Below, piece after piece: positions 57,476-64,000 of a stretch of DNA of 64,000 nucleotides. The notes under the pieces are model-generated. The model had not been told where the DNA came from and made no database searches. It saw nothing but the letters and a program-made list of their open reading frames with translations. Each line of letters opens with the position of its first letter. The stretch's first letter is position 1. The position numbers were made by a program, and so were the translations under genes. The DNA comes from Oxytricha trifallax (lineage: Eukaryota; Ciliophora; Spirotrichea; Sporadotrichida; Oxytrichidae), in contig ARYC01002608.1 of assembly GCA_000711775.1 (NCBI GenBank), positions 1 through 64,000 on the forward strand. The letters run 5' to 3'.

Positions 57476-58972
57476 CTGCTTCCTTGATCAATATTTTATT
57501 TCTCTCTCTCCTCTTCGTTGTCGATTCTGCTTGTTACATCTTTAACTTCATCTTCATATGTTTGCATCGAGTTTCCTAGCTTGGTTTCTTTATCCTCACT
57601 CCTCTCTGCTTTTGGTTTGGCTTGATTCGGGAATAGATATTCTTCTGCTGCTGATCCTGCCTCGATAATCTCGCTGAACTTCCCTTCACATTCTAAGAGT
57701 TCTTACAAAATTGTCCTCTTGGAATTTCCCTTTGGACTAACTCGTCCCATCTATCAATCTTTGGGTCGTAGTAGTAAGAGCTCGTTCCCATATCAACATC
57801 GGCTCCTTACCAGATTAGCTCACTTTTCCTATCCATTTCTCTAATCGCCTCATCTTCACTTATGGCTTTCCCAGATCTCCGATCTCCATTTTAGTAAATC
57901 CAATCTCCAGATTACACATGAGGTAGTACCTTTACATGTTCACCCAATCCTTAGCAAAAATCTGAAATACTGGTTGTCCATTCAATTCTAGGGCCAGGTG
58001 GTTTATGATCAAGTAACCAGGACTCCGCAATCTTCAGGGTCTTTTACTTGGTTCGTTTCCATCATGCTCGCAAGTTTGCTGACTTTGAAGTCATTTCCAA
58101 CTACCCCAGATGCCAGTTCAATCGGACTATGTTTTTTACAATACTGCATAGCTCCCTACGTCTCTTCTTGTATCATAGATTTCTATGGTTCCTGATTTCC
58201 TCTCGACCTTCAGTACCACCCAGTTATTGCAGTGTCTAACACTGCTTTGGAAACTTGTTGGTAATATCACTCCTGCAATATCTTCGGATTCTCTCCAGTA
58301 CTTACCGTTCTCTAATTTCCAATTAGATTCTCCGATGCTTTTCTCCAACCTATTATTCCCGTTGTCATTCAGGACCACTGGTGGCAATGTCAAGTACTTT
58401 ACCTTTTGCTCACTGATTTACACTTCCTCTATCTTTCTGATGATAGACTCCAATATTTCTTCTGATAAGTGGTTTCTCGGTATTTGGTCGAAATGTTTCC
58501 ATTCTTGGTTTATCTCTCTTTCGTGTTCAACCTAGCATTTTGACTAAAGATCCTCTTCTCTAGCTCCTCTTCTTCTTGCTGCCTATCTCTCATCATACTT
58601 CCTTACAATTGCTTTCTCAAGCTTTGTTCTTGTGCTTGGACAGCAGACAATTGTTGTCATTCTTTTCACCATCGGAGTCCACCCTTTCTTAGTATAGATG
58701 ATCTTATCGAATCCTTGGCTCTTCACCTCTGTTAAGTCGATGATTTTTTTGAATTTCATCTGATCTTCTTGAATACATGTAGATCTGTCTTCGTGCTTGT
58801 CAAATTCAACTCTCTGAATCTTGGGCTCATGTATCTTCTTGCTTGGGTTTGATTTTCCAATCTTCAACTTGCTCTTAAAAGTCATCTGCTTGTTTAATGG
58901 GACCTCTCTGCTCTTTTCATTTCTGATTCCAAGAACCTCTTGATCTATACTTCTATCTCTATGCTCAAATCG
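57476..58972 (-). pseudogene. Ulp1-like (C48) cysteine protease family gene, copy U2, best preserved
   Basis: Ulp1/SENP proteases cleave SUMO-type conjugates. About 490 codons on the minus strand: EHRDRSIDQEVLG; MTFKSKLKIGKSNPSKKIHE; EFDKHEDRSTCIQEDQMKFK; GFDKIIYTKKGW; LPPVVLNDNG and SIGESNWKLENGKYW; then the core NNWVVLKVERKSGTIEIYDT (about 58,200), and after a frame change KDPEDCGVLVT (about 58,030), YLINHLALELNGQPVFQIF, RYYLMCNLEIGFTKME, IDRWDELVQREIPR, and an acidic tail to TGA 57,476-57,478. DCG carries the expected nucleophile and the Asp of IEIYD fits, but the catalytic His position before Trp is Asn. About four frame changes. No ATG is visible upstream of RFEHRD; U1 suggests about 25 residues are missing. 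The plus-strand frames at 57,998-58,535 are shadows. Confidence 0.62.
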
Positions 58973-59599
58973 TTAAATTGTAATAAAATTAAAAAAATCA
59001 ATATTTTCATGAGCGATTAAGTATTTAGCGGATATTTTTACATTAGTTAAGTAGTTCCAGAAAATAGTGATCGATTGTGTTAATAATAATAAATATAGTT
59101 GGATTATATATTTTAACGAGGAGTACAATTATTGCATGTGGTTGGACATCGTCGTGGAACTAAAATCCGTTAACCAAGGGGTTATAGAAATATAATAGGA
59201 AGAGTAGTACCTCGAATTTAGATAACTACTAGCAAATTGAGATCACTTTGAATAAACTCAAATAAGTAAGAAATATATATATATATATATAATTGATCAA
59301 TTCCAGCATAAAATGAAAAAAGAGTTCTAAAAGAACTTATATTCAAAAATGCCCAGAATTTATGATATAAGAGATATTGATTTATTGGTTGATAAAGTAA
59401 TTATAATTATAACAATTATATTAATCGGGAAATTTGTTCATTGTTGTAATATAAAATAAATTAGTTAATTTTTTAAGTATAAAAAACGTTTTTAAAAAGA
59501 ATTTTAAATGATAATATGCGCATTAAATTTCCCCATAATATATTTTTACTTTCATATTTATTAAATAAGAAAAAAAAATTATATTAGTAAAAAATTAAT
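58973..59599. other. A+T-rich spacer with (TA)n run
   Basis: A (TA)n microsatellite at about 59,274-59,291. No gene and no inverted partner of the 57,266 element end found. Confidence 0.35.
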
Positions 59600-60017
59600 A
59601 TTGTAGGAATACATTCGATTTGGGAAAATTAATTTAAATTAAATTAATTAAATATTAAAATCATGGCAGTTATCAAATCCAAAGTGACTCAAAATTCAAA
59701 TCTGAGTCGATTCTACGGTAGATCCCGCAATTTTAGCTGGACTTTACTATTGGCAATATTCCTGAATCATCCCAGGAAGCGAGATATTTTGATTTTGAGC
59801 TAACTCCCAAAAATAGTATAATGGGTTTTTCTCGCTTGGGCGATGAGATAAATTCATTATAGCAATAACAACCACCGTCTCATTTTTAATGCGCTATCCA
59901 GAGAGTATAATATTGTCATGGTTTGCAGACATTTTCCAAAAACATAACTGAAGGTAATTAATAATTAATTAATTTTGATTTTAATTCATTTTCCCAAATC
60001 GAATGTATTCCTACAAT
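59600..60017. mobile_element. Palindromic element, family P copy C, AAT target duplication
   Basis: Ends ATTGTAGGAATACATTCGAT and its complement, flanked by AAT at 59,597-59,599 and 60,018-60,020. The left arm retains TGGCAGTTAT and AATTTTAGCTGGACTTTACT; the right inner arm is more diverged (GAGAGTATAATATTGTCATG). The centre has AAGCGAGATATTTTGATTTT, as in copies A and B. No coding capacity. Confidence 0.83.
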
Positions 60018-61150
60018 AATAAAGAATTGGTCAATGGGGATTCCAGAATGTTGCTGGAATCCATAATTATTCTTGATTTTTTTGTGGTTCCAAAATGATT
60101 TTGGGACGATCTGAAATTCCAGGATTGTGGAGGGAATCCTAATGGGATTTCTTTATTCTGTAAAGTTTGCTTAAAAATTTAGGTTAATTAATTTCTTAAA
60201 ATAAAAATACAATGTATATCAGAGCTATTTGCCCATGGAATTTGCCTAAATCATAAAATTTGGTTAATTGCATTTATTAATAAAATTTATTTTTCTTAAC
60301 TAGTAAGTATAAGGAATAAATTATAGTTATAATTAATTAAATATGATTCCTCTTGCAAGATGAGTCAATAGCTCATCAAGGTTTGCTTCAAAGGTCGCCA
60401 TGTAACAGCAGATATACACATAATTCGCATGGATATTAGGAGGATTCGGAGATAAACTAAGTCCTACAAGACTATATAGTGCTATTCACGAAGCCACCAA
60501 CACGACAGACTAGGATTATACTGATTTCTCTCTAAAACTGGAGAGGTGACTGCTTAGAACGAGAAAATATATCAAAATATAAGAGAAGAGACTGGAAAAA
60601 ACCCTAAATACTTTTAGTTTCAAGATTAATTTTAATAACACTGAATATATCATAAATCTCGTTCTTGTACTTAAAAAAACCAATTGCTTTTTATTAAAAA
60701 AATTTTAACTTATTAACTTTTCTATTTATTCTAACTAACTAATAGTTTAAAACATAACTTTTATGCTTTATTTGGATTGTGTAAGTATTCTCATTGCATG
60801 CCGATTCTTGAATTTACAATCCAAAGGGAAGAAAGCAGAAATGATGAGCTATTTCCTATATTACACGGCTGTTTGTTTAGAAAGTTGCTAAATTTGCAAA
60901 TTATACAGTGAGGCTTCTAATTGTACCAATCAGAGTCCTGACGAGTTTGAAAATTCGGCAGCAAATGTACTTATCTAAATGAATAAATAACGATTTCAGA
61001 AATTTTAAATATATGATCAACTTAGAGCCTCAATAACATACTAAGAGACTTTGGTCAAGCAATCGGAAAAAATATTAGCTAAGGGATGCGTTCTCATTCA
61101 CAGGTCTCATCCAAATATATAAATCTCAAGCTCTGCTCTGTGTTAATTGT
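60018..61150. other. Spacer and probable N-terminal transposase remnants
   Basis: 60,340-60,600 and 60,820-61,150 are less A+T-rich and may hold the degraded N-terminal part of the neighbouring transposase, but no block could be aligned. A short dyad of GATTCCAG / CTGGAATC lies at 60,040-60,062. Confidence 0.3.
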
Positions 61151-61772
61151 AGAAAAGATCTAATTTGAAGAAGAAAATAATCAAACTCGTGAAAAACCTT
61201 CAAGCAAACCAGCTATCTAAAAGATAAAAAGATCTTTTAAATTTGCAGTAGGGGTTAGCTAACAACCTATAGCTAGGTTTTTACAGTAGTATTCATTGAT
61301 GAAACTATGTTCACCTATCACACAGTCCTAAGTGGAGAGTTAAGCGCTAAAAATAAAAATATCGTATTTCCCTAGAAAACAGGAAAACCCACAACAATAG
61401 CAGTTGCAGCCGCCATATCAATACAGGTGGATTACAATATTATAATTATTTTATTCAACCATTCTGTCAACTTTGAAAATTTTATTGAATTTTGCGATGC
61501 TTTAATTGGGAAGTTAGATATTAAGGATGCAGTTTTTGTTATGGACAACTTTAAAGTTCATCACAGTAAAAACAGCTTATGGGTATTTAGAAGCAGCAGA
61601 TATCCCAGCAATCTTCACTCCCTCATTCTTTCCGGATCCCAATCTTATAGAAAACTTTTTCAGCATAGTCAAACGAAAGTATAAAAGTGACAAGTTAGCA
61701 ACTATGTGCAACAACTTAGAAATAAAAATAGAAAAAGTTGGTGAGGTAAAGCTTTAAATGCTGTTCGGATGA
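61151..61772 (+). pseudogene. DDE transposase of a second TBE-like family, frameshifted
   Basis: Tc1/mariner-type catalytic domain. VVFIDETMFTYHTVLSGELS holds the first Asp (61,298-61,300), DAVFVMDNFKVHHSK the second (61,544-61,546), and TPSFFPDPNLIENFFSIVKR the third residue, Glu (61,650-61,652). The second pair is 106 nt apart, about 35 residues, as in copy 1. A one-base change after HHSK shifts the frame. A basic block with IQKIKRSFKFAVG precedes the first Asp in another frame. TGA at 61,770-61,772. Sequence is far from the TBE copies 1 and 2. It converges on a 22-kDa-type ORF exactly as in TBE. N-terminal boundary approximate. Confidence 0.75.
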
Positions 61773-61789
61773 AAGGGCAGAATAATTGT

Positions 61790-62684
61790 GTTTTAAGGGA
61801 ATTAAAAAAATTAATGAGTCATGTTTGTGAATTAATTTTATTTAATTTTTAGACAATTTCGAGTCTTTTTGGGGGCTAAATTCTAACTATAAAAATGCTT
61901 GGGCTATGTCCTTGTTCAAGTTCGTATGCTTTATCTTAGTGTCTCCTTGCTTTTAAAAAAAATCATCTAGCCATTCATTCCCCTTAATCTTTTGAAGCTC
62001 ACCCCAACTTCTTGCTTCTGCTTAAGTTTTCTAGAGCCAACAATCTTAGTGCTTTTCTTAAGTAGAAAGATAATATTTTACAGTCACTCTAAATGTGAAT
62101 TGATAGTTGTCTATATATTTTACTTTAAACAAACGGATGTTGGAGGACTTTCTCATGCCAGCTATCTGAGACTAAGATATAGTTTTCTTTTCTCATTCTT
62201 AGTATCGTACCTGAGGTCTTGTCCATGCTTAATGATTTTATTTGTGTATTCTGGCTCTAAAGTATTTAGCACAGTAAAGAAGTACAATCTGTCAATGGAC
62301 TTCTTCTTTCCATTTATTTCCGGCAAGTATCCCATTATGCATTTTTTGTTGCCTATCTCTAGTATGATGTTCTTAACAGAGAGCTCCCCATATTTGGGGA
62401 CTTTAATTATTTTAATTTCACTATTAGTGAAAGCCATTTTCTCCTCTTTCAATATTTCCCTCAAGTAGTTTTTGTTTACATACTCTGTTGGAGGGAGTGG
62501 CATGTTTTCTATAAAAAATTTATGCAAAATTCTACTAACAAACTTCAGTTAGGTATCTGTAAATTTCAGTCTTAGACCTAAATATAGCTGAATATTTACT
62601 TGCCGCAATACTTTTTCTTCTCGTCAATTGAGTATATACCTTGACTTGCCATCTAGTTAAATGTTCTTTGGTATATATTTCCAT
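61790..62684 (-). pseudogene. 22-kDa-type ORF of the second TBE-like family, frameshifted
   Basis: Begins MEIYTKEHLTRWQVKVYTQL at 62,684, then FRSKTEIYRYL (compare IKSKEDLYRYL in TBE copy 2). After a frame change near 62,530: YVNKNYLREILKEEKMAFTN, then SEIKIIKVPKYGELSVKNII (compare IEIPNYPEISVTN), GYLPEINGKK and RLYFFTVLN. Beyond another change, SWGELQKIKGNEWLDDFF near 61,985 corresponds to SWLSELQKHP of copy 1. No terminal TGA before the transposase end. This shows the 22-kDa gene travels with the transposase in a diverged family. The plus frame at 61,992-62,468 is its shadow. Confidence 0.68.
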
Positions 62685-63447
62685 ATACTACGATTTACTA
62701 ATGTGATTAACACTAACTAACAAATATAGTACTAATTCGTATATAAAATCTTATAATATAAGTAAGTATTTTTAGAATTCTTAGATTGTGATTTAAAATT
62801 AATAATAATTTTTAAGTTTGTGATCAATCATTAAAAAAACCCTCATTTAATGCCAAAACTAGGGGAAATTTGTGATTAATCACAAAAATTTTATGATTTC
62901 AAATTTTATAAATTTGAGTGTATTAAGTTAGTTTCTATCCTCATAAGAATTTATGACTAGAATTTTAAGTATTTATAAAATAGAAAAGAATCATAAATTT
63001 AATTTACTTTGTTAAATCAAAACTGCCATTAATTAAAATACAAAATTTAATTACATCTAATTAAACATATAAATGGATAAATAAAGCTTTTTGAGGTGAT
63101 GTCACTAACTTATACAATTTTATGTTTTTAATTAGTACTTTTATGTTTTTTATATTTTATGATTTCCCAATTCGATTGTTATTCTGCGAAGAAGTAAATA
63201 AGTTAAGTTGAATACTGATTAAAAGTATTTTAGTATATTATAATAATTTGGATCATTTTAGAAAGTTATTAGTTTGTAATGTACTGTAACTTTAATTTAA
63301 AATGCTTGAGAGTATTTTTAAATTAGCATGCAAAAGTAAAACCAGAATGTCAAAAACTATTATTTAAGTGAAATTTCAATTCTTTAAAAGTACTTACTTT
63401 ATATTTATCAGTAACCAGGTCAGTGTATTCAGTTTATGATTATTATT

Positions 63448-63483
<36 letters not shown>

Positions 63484-64000
63484 CATTTTATTTAAAGTTT
63501 AGTTTATTATTAATCATATCAGTTATTTCTGAATTTGAACAATTACTTTTATTTCAAAAATTCATGCATAATATTAAGGATGACAAATTTGTTGTGATTA
63601 AAAATCTCAGTATGTATTTGAATAAGTTGCGTAATATATCTCTTAAATATAATTAGTTTCTAATTATTTAATTAAGCTCGCACTTTATTCATGGAGAATG
63701 AGAGCGATAAGTTGCACATCCATCGTATTCACAGTTTTGCTTTAGAAAATCACCTTTAATACGCTAAAACACCCATAAGCTCGATCGTTGATAACTGCTC
63801 TTTAAACTAGTCTTGGCATGATAGTAACTCTGTCAATCAGCTAAAATATGATAGTTTTGGTGAATAAATTGATTAATCAATATTACACATGTTTAAAATT
63901 AATTTTAATATAAATATATATTTTAAGGTACTCTGACGTGGATACTTTATTTAAAAACCTTTTTTGCGGTAGAGTACCTTAATTATATTATTAAATTTAA
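62685..64000. other. A+T-rich spacer; no kinase gene found
   Basis: The zinc-finger/kinase ORF expected beyond the 22-kDa gene is not recognisable. Contains a (TA)n run at about 63,449-63,481, a weak coding-like patch on the minus strand at about 63,670-63,850, and an inverted pair AAGGTACTCT / AGAGTACCTT at 63,925-63,981. Confidence 0.35.

Noticed and set aside
57998..58535. Three plus-strand open frames of 63-116 codons
   Set aside because: Antisense to U2, whose minus-strand reading matches U1 and carries protease-like motifs.
61992..62468. 158-codon plus-strand open frame, the longest in the window under the standard code
   Set aside because: Antisense to the 22-kDa-type ORF; the minus strand contains the family core KVPKYGELSVKN.
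63423..63656. 77-codon frame with an Ile-Tyr repeat
   Set aside because: Driven by a (TA)n microsatellite; no other support.

Overview
This window looks like germline (micronuclear) DNA of a hypotrich ciliate of the Oxytricha/Stylonychia type. Three observations support that. First, every credible reading frame uses TAA and TAG as sense codons (Gln), and genes end only at TGA. Second, the DNA is very A+T-rich with very small introns (39 to 79 nt). Third, it contains several copies of TBE-like (telomere-bearing element) transposons, two of which keep a terminal G4T4 telomere repeat. I saw no tRNA, rRNA, CRISPR array or bacterial-type operon. The species is an inference.

Layout. 1-3350: right-hand part of a TBE transposon (DDE transposase, 22-kDa-type protein, zinc-finger/kinase), ending in GGGGTTTTGGGGTTTTG. 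4.7-6.1 kb: weak coding segments. 6551-7757: foldback element with GACGTC iterons and a Merlin/IS1595-like transposase fragment. 8519-9116: 0.6 kb palindrome. 9556-12678: second, inverted and decayed TBE. 12,996-14,902: two convergent gene remnants, one coiled-coil and one ATPase/helicase-like. 15,367-15,752: first of three related palindromic elements. 16,855-18,616: decayed multi-intron gene with a relative at 46.2-47.5 kb. 20,234-21,692: first copy of a Ulp1-like protease gene family. 21.7-34.5 kb: mostly featureless A+T-rich DNA with a GC-rich island (27.3-27.85 kb), a 1 kb G-rich foldback (29,133-30,162), a small palindrome and scattered coding segments. 34.5-41.1 kb: degenerate tandem repeats, then a nest: TBE remnant, split by a 4.46 kb GACGTC-ended element, itself containing a Rep-helicase element. 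42.7-44.2 kb: second palindrome copy and a G6/C6-ended element with a 7 bp target duplication. 44.8-48.4 kb: gene remnants. 48,740-50,579 and 54,844-56,799: two more Rep-helicase elements. 51.0-53.7 kb: gene remnants including a third Ulp1-like fragment. 57,266-58,972: best-preserved Ulp1-like gene. 59,600-60,017: third palindrome copy. 61.1-62.7 kb: a divergent second TBE-like family.

Almost every gene carries frameshifts or in-frame TGA, so the mobile genes are mostly remnants and no complete autonomous element is visible. Whether the non-mobile coding segments are macronuclear-destined segments (MDSs) interrupted by internal eliminated sequences (IESs), or pseudogenes, cannot be decided without the macronuclear genome. 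The points most worth following are the Rep-helicase element family, the Ulp1-like gene family with its apparent non-autonomous derivative, the AAT-flanked palindrome family, and the AACTGCCA motif shared by otherwise different elements.
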